A stretch of DNA of 64,000 nucleotides from assembly GCF_038397745.1 (NCBI RefSeq), contig NZ_CP151636.1, positions 1,674,001 to 1,738,000 of the forward strand, read 5' to 3'. Within the stretch, counting starts at the first letter, position 1; each line of letters begins with the position of its first letter. Made by a program: the position numbers and the translations under genes. The DNA is from Microbacterium sp. LWH11-1.2 (GTDB taxonomy: Bacteria; Actinomycetota; Actinomycetes; Actinomycetales; Microbacteriaceae). The notes under the pieces were generated by a model, which had not been told where the DNA came from, did not search any database, and worked only from the letters and a program-made list of their open reading frames with translations. Below are positions 55,615 through 62,565 of the stretch, piece by piece.

Positions 55615-56664
55615 GTGCACGGTGAATACAAGGTTCCAGGAGGAAAGCTGGTCGTCGTCGACCTCGACGTCGAAGACGACAGGATCGCGCGTTTCCGACT
55701 CGCCGGCGACTTCTTCCTCGAGCCCGACACGGCGCTCGACGACATCAACGCCGCCGTGAACGGCCTGGCGGTGGAGTCGGATGCGACGGTCATCGCCGCC
55801 GCGGTGCGCGAGGCTCTGCCCGACGGGGCCCAACTGCTCGGCTTCACGCCCGAAGCCGTCGGCACGGCCGTGCGCCGCGCACTGGTGACCGCACCGGGCT
55901 GGCGCGACTTCGACTGGGAGATCGTGCACGACAAGGCCGTCTCGCCGCGGATGAACCTGGCCCTCGACGAGGTGCTCACCTCGCGCGTCGGCGAAGGGCG
56001 CCGCCGGCCGACGCTGCGCATCTGGGAGTGGGACGAGTCCGCCGTCGTCATCGGGTCGTTCCAGTCGTACCGCAATGAGGTCGACCCCGAGGGCGCGGCC
56101 CGGCACGGCTTCGACGTCGTGCGCCGAATCTCCGGCGGCGGGGCCATGCTCATGGCCGCGGGACAGATCATCACGTACTCGCTGTACGTTCCGGCATCCC
56201 TCGTCGCGGGCATGACGTTCGCCGACTCCTATGCGTTCCTCGACGACTGGGTGCTGCAGGCGCTGCGGTCGCTCGGGATCGATGCGGTGTACCAGCCGCT
56301 CAACGACATCGCGAGCCCGACCGGCAAGATCGGCGGCGCCGCGCAGAAGCGCCTCGCGAACGGCGGGGTGCTGCACCACGCCACGCTCTCGTACGACATC
56401 GACGGTCAGACCATGACCGAGGTGCTGCGCATCGGCCGCGAGAAGCTGAGCGACAAGGGCACGACCTCTGCGGCGAAGCGCGTCGACCCACTGCGCAGCC
56501 AGACCGGGCTGACCCGCGCCGAGATCATCGAGCGCTTCAAGGACACCTTCCGCTCGCTGACGGATGCCGAGACGGGCACGATCGCCCCCGACGAGTACGT
56601 CGCAGCCGAAGCCCTCGTGGAGTCGAAGTTCGCCACCGAGGCGTGGCTGCATCGGGTGCCGTGA
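55615..56664 (+). CDS. lplA: Lipoate-protein ligase A with accessory domain first
   Basis: A 349-residue protein. The catalytic biotin/lipoate ligase domain (residues ~100-349) has VVIGSFQSYRNEVD, VRRISGGGAML and the lysine in ASPTGKIGGAAQKR. Residues 1-90 (HGEYKVPGGKLVVVDLDVED, FFLEPDTALDDINAAV) look like the accessory C-terminal domain of E. coli LplA, here placed at the N-terminus. It activates lipoate with ATP and attaches it to dehydrogenase E2 subunits. GTG 55615 has TAAGCT 6 nt upstream, so it is probably leaderless. Confidence 0.9.
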   Translation: MHGEYKVPGGKLVVVDLDVEDDRIARFRLAGDFFLEPDTALDDINAAVNGLAVESDATVIAAAVREALPDGAQLLGFTPEAVGTAVRRALVTAPGWRDFDWEIVHDKAVSPRMNLALDEVLTSRVGEGRRRPTLRIWEWDESAVVIGSFQSYRNEVDPEGAARHGFDVVRRISGGGAMLMAAGQIITYSLYVPASLVAGMTFADSYAFLDDWVLQALRSLGIDAVYQPLNDIASPTGKIGGAAQKRLANGGVLHHATLSYDIDGQTMTEVLRIGREKLSDKGTTSAAKRVDPLRSQTGLTRAEIIERFKDTFRSLTDAETGTIAPDEYVAAEALVESKFATEAWLHRVP

Positions 56665-57635
56665 CCGACCCTTCGACGGGCTCGGGGGCCCCGGCGTCGA
56701 AGGGCTCCGTCACGATCATCGAGGGCGACAACCTCGTCGCCGCGGCGTCTCTGCCCGCGGCATCCTTCACCCTCGTCTATCTCGACCCGCCGTTCAACAC
56801 GGGTCGCGCGCAGGAGCGGCAGGTGGTCACCGCGCGACGCGCGTTCACAACTCAGTCAGAATCCGGGGAACCGGCCGCTGACGGGGTCTCGCCGGCCGAT
56901 TCCGCGCCGGTCTTGCTGAATACCGAACACGCGGATGCCGCGACCGAGGTGCGGCGCGGGTTCCACGGGCACGCCTACGAGCGGGTGCGCGGGATGCTGC
57001 GCGCGTACGACGACAGCTTCGACGACTACGGGGCGTTCCTCATGCCGCGGCTTGAGGAGGCGTGGCGGCTCCTCGCCGACGACGGCACCCTCTACCTGCA
57101 CCTCGACTACCGCGAGGCGCACTACGCGAAGGTCATGCTCGATGCGGTGTTCGGGCGGGACTGCTTCCTCAACGAGCTGATCTGGGCCTACGACTACGGA
57201 GCGAAGTCCCGGCGCCGCTGGCCGACCAAGCACGACACGATCCTCGTCTACGTGAAGAACCCGCGCGAGTACGTCTTCAACTCCGAGGATGTCGACCGTG
57301 AGCCGTACATGGCGCCGGGGCTCGTGACGGCGGAGAAGGCGGCCCGGGGCAAGCTCCCCACCGATGTCTGGTGGCACACGATCGTGCCGACGACCGGGCG
57401 CGAGAAGACCGGGTATCCGACGCAGAAGCCCGAGGGCATCCTGCGCCGCATCGTCACGGCGTCGAGTCGTCCCGGCGACCGCGTCCTCGACCTCTTCGCC
57501 GGCAGCGGTACGACCGGGGCGGTCGCGTCGGTGCTCGGCCGCGATGCGGTGCTGGTCGACGACAATCCCGAGGCCGTCCGCGTGATGACCGAGCGGATGC
57601 CGCACGCCGAGGTCATCTCGTCCTCCGGTCGTTGA
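56661..57635 (+). CDS. Site-specific DNA methyltransferase (N6-adenine/N4-cytosine) with palindromic insertion
   Basis: The 324-residue product has motif IV YLDPPFNTGRAQ near residue 40 and motif I as DLFAGSGTTGAVA near the C-terminus, the beta-class order. Between them lie GYPTQKPEGILRRIV and a target-recognition part. Two oddities: residues 2-12 derive from a degenerate genomic repeat, and residues about 61-90 are encoded by an 86-bp palindromic element between motif IV and FHGHAYERVRGMLRAYDD. The frame stays open, so the protein may still be made. GTG 56661 overlaps the lplA stop. No restriction gene is adjacent. Confidence 0.85.
   Translation: MTDPSTGSGAPASKGSVTIIEGDNLVAAASLPAASFTLVYLDPPFNTGRAQERQVVTARRAFTTQSESGEPAADGVSPADSAPVLLNTEHADAATEVRRGFHGHAYERVRGMLRAYDDSFDDYGAFLMPRLEEAWRLLADDGTLYLHLDYREAHYAKVMLDAVFGRDCFLNELIWAYDYGAKSRRRWPTKHDTILVYVKNPREYVFNSEDVDREPYMAPGLVTAEKAARGKLPTDVWWHTIVPTTGREKTGYPTQKPEGILRRIVTASSRPGDRVLDLFAGSGTTGAVASVLGRDAVLVDDNPEAVRVMTERMPHAEVISSSGR
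56669..56692 (+). repeat. Degenerate interspersed repeat at the methyltransferase 5' end
   Basis: The variant with CTTCGACGGGCTCGGGGGCC is read as PSTGSGAP in frame. Confidence 0.7.
56843..56928. repeat. Palindromic element, family 1, inside the methyltransferase gene
   Basis: GTTCACAACTCAGTCAGAAT at the left and TCTTGCTGAATACCGAAC at the right match the ends of the elements at 10367 and 26558; the total length (86 bp) equals the second copy. The arms are degenerate, and the unit contributes about 29 codons in an open frame. Confidence 0.8.
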
Positions 57636-57657
57636 GCGAGCGCAGCGAGACGAAACG
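57628..57657 (+). repeat. Second interspersed repeat type, supplying the methyltransferase stop codon
   Basis: GTTGAGCGAGCGCAGCGAGA with flanking bases is a short GC-rich repeat familiar from Microbacteriaceae genomes. Its TGA (57633-57635) ends the methyltransferase. Only one copy is in this window. Confidence 0.5.
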
Positions 57658-57684
57658 CCGCGCCGCCCCCACCGGCATCCGTCG

Positions 57685-57750
57685 GTTGATCGCACACGTG
57701 CAGGTCGAGATCGACGGTTTCGACCTGCGGGCGTGAGATGAGCCTGCAGA
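57685..57750. repeat. Palindromic element, family 2 (copy 2)
   Basis: GCAGGTCGA (57700-57708) and TCGACCTGC (57720-57728) form the core, flanked by GTTGATCGCACA on the left and AGCCTGCAG on the right, matching the copy at 62131. It lies downstream of the methyltransferase gene. Confidence 0.75.
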
Positions 57751-57765
57751 TGGAGGCCAGGCGGG

Positions 57766-58335
57766 TCAGATCGGGCGCAGCAGCACGAGGAACTGCTCGA
57801 TCTCAGCGGCCATGTCGAGCGTCGGGTCGAGCATCCAGGCGGACTGCAGGCCGTCGGCGAGGGCGTGCATCGTCCGCACGATCCAGGCCGGATCGAGGTC
57901 GTCGCGCAGCCGGCCCGCCTGCTGATCAGCCGCGACCTGCGCCAGCGTGAAGCTCTCGACGCGCGCGGTTCGGTCGCGGAAGTAGTCGTGCGCCGGATGC
58001 TCGGGGTCGCCGGCCTCGGCGGCGAGCTGCGCGTAGAGCTGCACGAGTCCGGGGACAGAGGCGTTGTGCCGGGTCACCGCGAGGAAGGCCGCGATCACGT
58101 CTTCGCCGGCGTACTCCTGCTCGTCGCGGTCGTCGCGCGCCTGGAGGATCGCGACGAAGAGCTCCTCCTTGGTGCCGAAGTAGTGCAGGAGGCCGGCGGG
58201 GCTGAGGCCCGCGGCATCCGCGATCTCCCGCACCGAGGCCTTGCGATACCCGTGCTCGGCGACGACGGCGAGGGCCGCTTCGAGGATCTCCTCGCGCTTG
58301 GCGACGCCCTTCGCGTATGCCCCTCGAGTCGCCAT
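57766..58335 (-). CDS. TetR-family transcriptional regulator
   Basis: A 189-residue TetR protein with N-terminal helix-turn-helix KASVREIADAAGLSPAGLLH then YFGTKEELFVAI, and an all-helical ligand domain. It is divergent from the MFS-esterase-PAP2 operon, and two operator-like repeats lie between them. Confidence 0.92.
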   Translation of the reverse strand: MATRGAYAKGVAKREEILEAALAVVAEHGYRKASVREIADAAGLSPAGLLHYFGTKEELFVAILQARDDRDEQEYAGEDVIAAFLAVTRHNASVPGLVQLYAQLAAEAGDPEHPAHDYFRDRTARVESFTLAQVAADQQAGRLRDDLDPAWIVRTMHALADGLQSAWMLDPTLDMAAEIEQFLVLLRPI

Positions 58336-58371
58336 GGCTCCAGGGTATCCGTCACGACTCGATCACGAAAA

Positions 58372-58456
58372 CCAAACAACGTTCGTGAATCACTTGCGCT
58401 CGCGAGGACGCGTCTGTCACCATGTCCGATGAATACCAAACACCGTTTGGGATTCA
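58372..58456. promoter_or_regulatory. Tandem TetR operator-like sites
   Basis: Two direct copies, CCAAACAACGTTCGTGAATC (58372-58391) and CCAAACACCGTTTGGGATTC (58436-58455), lie 64 bp apart between tetR and the MFS gene. The second contains the perfect arms CCAAAC-n3-GTTTGG. Each could serve one divergent promoter. Confidence 0.7.
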
Positions 58457-58484
58457 TTCCGCATCCGCTCAACGAGGAGCCGAC

Positions 58485-59792
58485 ATGTCCGTGTCCCCGC
58501 TCGACCCCGCCGCCGAACTCGCACCGACCGGGACCATCCGGTCGGCGCCGCCGTCGGCGGGTGAACCCGCCGCCAGTCCGCCCGCGAACCGCAGGCTGCT
58601 GCCCAGTCTGCTGATCGCCTCGCTCACCCTCTTCGCCACGTACGGCGGGCTCATCGCGATCCTGTTGCCGAGTCAGGTGCTGCTGATCGACGAGGCGAAC
58701 AAGGTCGCCAACCTCGGCCTGGTCACCACCATCTCGTTCGTCTTCACGCTGTTCGCGCAGCCGATCGTCGGCGCGCTCAGCGACCGCACCCGCTCGCGCT
58801 TCGGTCGTCGGGTGCCGTGGATGGTGATCGGCGCGATCGTCGGCGGCATCTTCCTCTTCGGTCTCGGCTCGCTCAGCGACATCCTCTGGATCACGGTGTT
58901 CTGGGTCGTCATCCAGGTCGCCCTCAACTTCTTCCAGGCGCCGCTGACCGCCATCACCGCCGATCGCTTCCCGCGCGCCAAGCGCGGCGGCGCGAGCGCG
59001 ATGATCGGGCTCGGCACCCAGCTCGGGATGACGGTCGGCATCATGCTCGCCGGGGCCTTCGCCGCGCAGATCGGCATCGGGTACTCCGTCTTCGGCGGTG
59101 CGGTGATCGTCGCCGCCCTGCTGTTCGCCCTCGTGAACCGGGACTGGTCGTCGAAGGATGCCGCGGTCGATGCGTTCCGCTGGGGCGCCTTCTTCCGGGG
59201 ATTCTGGATCGACCCGCGCCGCCACCCGGACTTCGCCTGGGCCTTCGCCGCCCGCTTCCTGCTCATCCTCGGGTACTTCGTCGTGAGCGCCTATCAGCTG
59301 TACATGCTGACGGACTACATCGGCCTTCCGCTCGCCGAGGCCCAGGGGGCCGTGGTCACGCTCACGCTCGTGGCCTTCGTGCCGACCCTCGTCGCGATCG
59401 CGCTCTCGGGCTGGTGGAGCGACAAGGTCGGCCGCCGCAAGGTGTTCATCTATGCGGCATCCGTCGTCATGGTGGCGGGGCTCGCGATGCCGCTGCTGCA
59501 GCCGAACATGACCGGCATGATCCTGATGAGCATCATCAACGGCATCGGCTTCGGGCTGTACATGTCGGTGGATGCCGCGCTGATGACCGAGGTGCTGCCG
59601 AACGAGGGTGTCTCGGCGGGCAAGGACCTCGGCATCCTCAACGTCGCGACCAACGTGCCGCAGGCGCTGAGCCCCGCGATCGGCGGAGTGATCATCACGG
59701 CGCTGGGGGGCTACGCGACGCTCTTCGTGTTCGCGATCGTGTTCGTCATCCTCGCCGCGATCGCCACCGCTCCGATCAAGGGAGTGCGCTGA
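58485..59792 (+). CDS. MFS transporter
   Basis: A 435-residue protein with about 12 spans and the MFS loop GALSDRTRSRFGRRVPW, then YVVSAYQLYML-like and GWWSDKVGRRKVF in the second half. The pattern resembles sugar/SLC45-like permeases; substrate unknown. The ATG at 58485 (GAGGAG 6 nt upstream) is preferred over 58422, because the operator-like repeat at 58436 lies between the two. It is probably TetR-controlled and coupled to the esterase. Confidence 0.9.
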   Translation: MSVSPLDPAAELAPTGTIRSAPPSAGEPAASPPANRRLLPSLLIASLTLFATYGGLIAILLPSQVLLIDEANKVANLGLVTTISFVFTLFAQPIVGALSDRTRSRFGRRVPWMVIGAIVGGIFLFGLGSLSDILWITVFWVVIQVALNFFQAPLTAITADRFPRAKRGGASAMIGLGTQLGMTVGIMLAGAFAAQIGIGYSVFGGAVIVAALLFALVNRDWSSKDAAVDAFRWGAFFRGFWIDPRRHPDFAWAFAARFLLILGYFVVSAYQLYMLTDYIGLPLAEAQGAVVTLTLVAFVPTLVAIALSGWWSDKVGRRKVFIYAASVVMVAGLAMPLLQPNMTGMILMSIINGIGFGLYMSVDAALMTEVLPNEGVSAGKDLGILNVATNVPQALSPAIGGVIITALGGYATLFVFAIVFVILAAIATAPIKGVR

Positions 59793-61384
59793 TGCTCAGC
59801 AACGAACAGGAGAATGCTGTGATGACCGACACCGACACCGACTTCGTCGAGGTGGCCACCGCCGCAGGGCGCGTGCGAGGTCGCTGGCGTCCGACCACGG
59901 GTGGGCGGGGGAATCCGCGGTCTGCGGCATTCCTCGGCATCCCGTTCGCGGAACCGCCGGTGGGCGCGTTGCGGTTCCAGGCGCCGGTGCCGAAGGCCCC
60001 GTGGGCCGGGGTGAGGGACGCTCTCGAGTTCGGGCCGACCGCGCAGCGGGGCGACCCCGGCGTGACGCTCATCCCGGAGCCGAGCGTCGACGGAGAGTCG
60101 ACGCTGAACGTCAACGTCTTCACGCCTGCCCTTCGACGAGCTCAGGGACCCAGTGGTGAGGCTCAGGGACCCAGTGGTGAGGCTCAGGGGCCCAGCGGTG
60201 AGGGACCGGATGCCGGGCTGCCGGTGCTCGTCTGGATCCACGGCGGCGGCTACTTCGCCGGCTCCCCGGCGAGCCCCTGGTACGACGGCCGCAACTTCAA
60301 CCGCGACGGCGTCGTGACCGTGTCGATCTCGTACCGTCTCGGCTTCGACGGCTTCGGCTGGATCGAGGATGCCCCGTCGAACCGTGGCGTGCGCGACTGG
60401 CTGCTGGCGCTCGAGTGGGTGCAGCAGAACATCGCGGCGTTCGGCGGCGACCCGTCGCGCGTGACGATCGCCGGCCAGTCCGCCGGCGGTGGCGCGGTGC
60501 TGACGCTGCTCGGGATGGAGAAGGCGCAGCATCTGTTCCACGGTGTCTACGCGGTCTCGGGCGCCCTCGCGGATGTGTCGGCGGAGCGTGCGGAGGCGTT
60601 CGGCCGGGGTCTCGCCGCGACCGCAGGCGTCGAGCCGACGGTCGCGGGATTCTCGTCGCTCGCCGAGGAACGCGTGCTGGCGCTGCAGAAGAAGGCCACG
60701 CAGCTCGGCCCGTCGTCGCTCGGAGCCATCGTCGACGAGGGGCTGCCGCTGGGGCCGTCGATCGACGGCGACCTGCTGCCGCGGTCGACGAGGGAGTCGC
60801 TGCGCGCGGGAGTCGGGGCTGACAAGCCGCTCGTGCTCGGCGCGACCGACGACGAGTTCACCATGGCGTTCACGGGTGCTGCGGAACGGGCGCTGCGCTG
60901 GGTGCCGCAGAGCTTCCTGCTCGCCAGGCTCGGCCTTCCGCGAAGCGTGCGCCCGGCGTACCTCGACGCGAACGCCGATGTCGCGCGACGGGGCAAGGCG
61001 CGTCTCGCCGGTCGGCTGCTCACCGATCGGATGTTCCGCGCGGCGCTGCTGCGCGTTGTCGAGGATCGGGGGTCGGCCCCGACCTGGCTGTATCGGTTCT
61101 CCTGGCCGTCGGGCCAGTTCGGATTCGCGGAGCACTGCCTCGACGTGCCGTTCTTCTTCGACTGCCTCGACGGCCCGGCGATGGAGCCGCTGGCGGGACC
61201 GAAGCCGCCGCAGGAGCTCGCGGACGAGCTGCACGGCGCCGCGGTCGCGTTCATCACGAGCGGCGACCCGGGATGGCCGAGACACGACGGGACAGGCGGG
61301 ATCGCACGGGTGTACGACACGCCCACGCGTGACATCGCCGACGCCTACGCATCGGTGCGTCCGCTGCTGGGTGCCGCGTCGTGA
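59792..61384 (+). CDS. Type-B carboxylesterase with repeat-encoded insertion
   Basis: A 530-residue carboxylesterase: FLGIPFAEPPVGALRFQAPV, VLVWIHGGGYFAGSPASPWY (oxyanion hole), Ser nucleophile in VTIAGQSAGGGAVLTL and the His in EHCLDVPFFFDCLD. Three tandem genomic repeat units insert ALRRAQGPSGEAQGPSGE and a further partial unit near residue 115, before the conserved VLVWIHGGGY. ATG 59792 overlaps the MFS stop; ATG 59822 with GGAG is an alternative. It hydrolyses short-chain or aromatic esters, possibly of the transported compound. Confidence 0.9.
   Translation: MLSNEQENAVMTDTDTDFVEVATAAGRVRGRWRPTTGGRGNPRSAAFLGIPFAEPPVGALRFQAPVPKAPWAGVRDALEFGPTAQRGDPGVTLIPEPSVDGESTLNVNVFTPALRRAQGPSGEAQGPSGEAQGPSGEGPDAGLPVLVWIHGGGYFAGSPASPWYDGRNFNRDGVVTVSISYRLGFDGFGWIEDAPSNRGVRDWLLALEWVQQNIAAFGGDPSRVTIAGQSAGGGAVLTLLGMEKAQHLFHGVYAVSGALADVSAERAEAFGRGLAATAGVEPTVAGFSSLAEERVLALQKKATQLGPSSLGAIVDEGLPLGPSIDGDLLPRSTRESLRAGVGADKPLVLGATDDEFTMAFTGAAERALRWVPQSFLLARLGLPRSVRPAYLDANADVARRGKARLAGRLLTDRMFRAALLRVVEDRGSAPTWLYRFSWPSGQFGFAEHCLDVPFFFDCLDGPAMEPLAGPKPPQELADELHGAAVAFITSGDPGWPRHDGTGGIARVYDTPTRDIADAYASVRPLLGAAS
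60129..60195 (+). repeat. Three tandem units of the interspersed repeat inside the carboxylesterase gene
   Basis: One full copy and two GGCTCAGGGACCCAG-like partial units are read in a different frame from those in putA, giving AQGPSGE three times. Confidence 0.9.
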
Positions 61385-62136
61385 CCGCCGTGGAGACGGC
61401 CGGGTCCTCGACCCGGCCGGTGACGGTCGCGCGCCCGCGGTGGATGCTGTGGACGGCGCTCGGACTGCTGGTCGCGTTCGTCGCGCTCGCGCTCGGCGTG
61501 CTCGCCGCGCCGGATGCCCCGTGGACTCAAGCCCTCGACGACCTGTGGCGCGGGGCCGTCGGCGTCGGGCCCGACTCCTGGGTGCCGGCGTTCGCGCTCG
61601 CCCAGCTGTTCCAGCATCTCGGCCAGCTCCCCGGCGCGGTGCTGATGATGATCCTTCTGCCGCTGGTCCTCGTGCTCGTGGGACGGTGGCGTTCGGCGCT
61701 CTTCGTGATCGCCGTGCAGCTGGCGGGACCCGGGCTCCTGTCGCAGCTCACCAAGAACCTCGTCGACAGGCCGCGCCCCGCCGAGGACACGGTGGCCGGG
61801 TTGTTCGGTCCCCTCGTGCAGGTCGATCATGGCTCCTTCCCCTCCGGGCATTCGGTGAGCATGGCGGCGATCATCATCACCGTGCTCGCCCTCATCCCGG
61901 CATCCGCCGTATGGGCGCGACGGATCTGGATCGTGATCGGCGTGCTGTTGGCGGCCGGGATGGTGTGGCAGCGCACGCTGATCAACGCGCACTGGTTCAC
62001 CGACACCTGTGCGGGGCTGATCGGCGGCGCCGCGGTCGCCGTGCTGCTGTGGTGGGCGTTCCTGCCGTGGCTGGGTCGCGATCACGAGCGGCGGGTGTGG
62101 TTCGTTCGCCGCATCCGGCCTCGCAACGCAGGTTGA
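61381..62136 (+). CDS. PAP2-family membrane phosphatase
   Basis: A 251-residue protein with several spans and the phosphatase motifs KNLVDRPRP, HGSFPSGHSVS and RTLINAHWFTDTCAG, which carry the catalytic His residues. It probably removes phosphate from a lipid phosphate such as phosphatidate or undecaprenyl-PP. GTG 61381 overlaps the esterase stop by GTGA, so it may be coexpressed with it. Confidence 0.92.
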   Translation: MTAVETAGSSTRPVTVARPRWMLWTALGLLVAFVALALGVLAAPDAPWTQALDDLWRGAVGVGPDSWVPAFALAQLFQHLGQLPGAVLMMILLPLVLVLVGRWRSALFVIAVQLAGPGLLSQLTKNLVDRPRPAEDTVAGLFGPLVQVDHGSFPSGHSVSMAAIIITVLALIPASAVWARRIWIVIGVLLAAGMVWQRTLINAHWFTDTCAGLIGGAAVAVLLWWAFLPWLGRDHERRVWFVRRIRPRNAG

Positions 62137-62197
62137 TCGCACAGTTGCAGGTCGAGATCGGCGATCTCGACCTGCAACTGTGAAACGAACCTGCAAA
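62131..62197. repeat. Palindromic element, family 2 (copy 3), near-perfect 43-bp palindrome
   Basis: Arms 62140-62160 and 62162-62182 are perfectly complementary over 21 bp around a single base. The core is TTGCAGGTCGAGATCG. It lies between convergent PAP2 and cupin gene stops, so it could form a bidirectional terminator hairpin. Confidence 0.85.
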
Positions 62198-62217
62198 GCG
62201 TCTCGAACGACCGCGCC

Positions 62218-62565
62218 TCAGGCGATGTAGATCTTCCGCAGCGTCTCGCTGACGGTCCAGATCGTGCGCTGGCCGTCGGCGAGACGTACCACCGAGCCCG
62301 GACCGACCTCGAGGTCGGGCAGGTCGGGGTCGTCGAACGCGATGGTCGCGCGACCCGCGATGACGACGAAGACCTCGTCGACCTCGGTGTCGGATGCCGT
62401 GCCCGGGGTCATCTCCCAGACGCCGATCTCGGTGTCACCGAGTGTGGCGAGGGCGGCGCTCGCCGCGGTCGGAGACCCCTCCTGCACTTCTTCGACCGGA
62501 AGAGGGGTGTGGACGAGGAGCAGCGCGGCAGCATCCACGCCGGCTCCGGGACGCAGTTCGCTCAC
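62218..62565 (-). CDS. Cupin-domain protein
   Basis: A 115-residue single-cupin protein (GVWEMTPGTASDTEVDEVFVVI and DLEVGPGSVVRLADGQRTIW), like EutQ/Cupin_3 members. The usual first His of the metal triad is not evident, so it may not be an active metalloenzyme. GTG 62565 overlaps the oxidoreductase stop by GTGA. Confidence 0.85.
   Translation of the reverse strand: MSELRPGAGVDAAALLLVHTPLPVEEVQEGSPTAASAALATLGDTEIGVWEMTPGTASDTEVDEVFVVIAGRATIAFDDPDLPDLEVGPGSVVRLADGQRTIWTVSETLRKIYIA

Noticed and set aside
56661..57635. Methyltransferase as a pseudogene
   Set aside because: The frame stays open through the inserted element and motifs IV and I are intact, so it is kept as a coding gene with doubtful activity.
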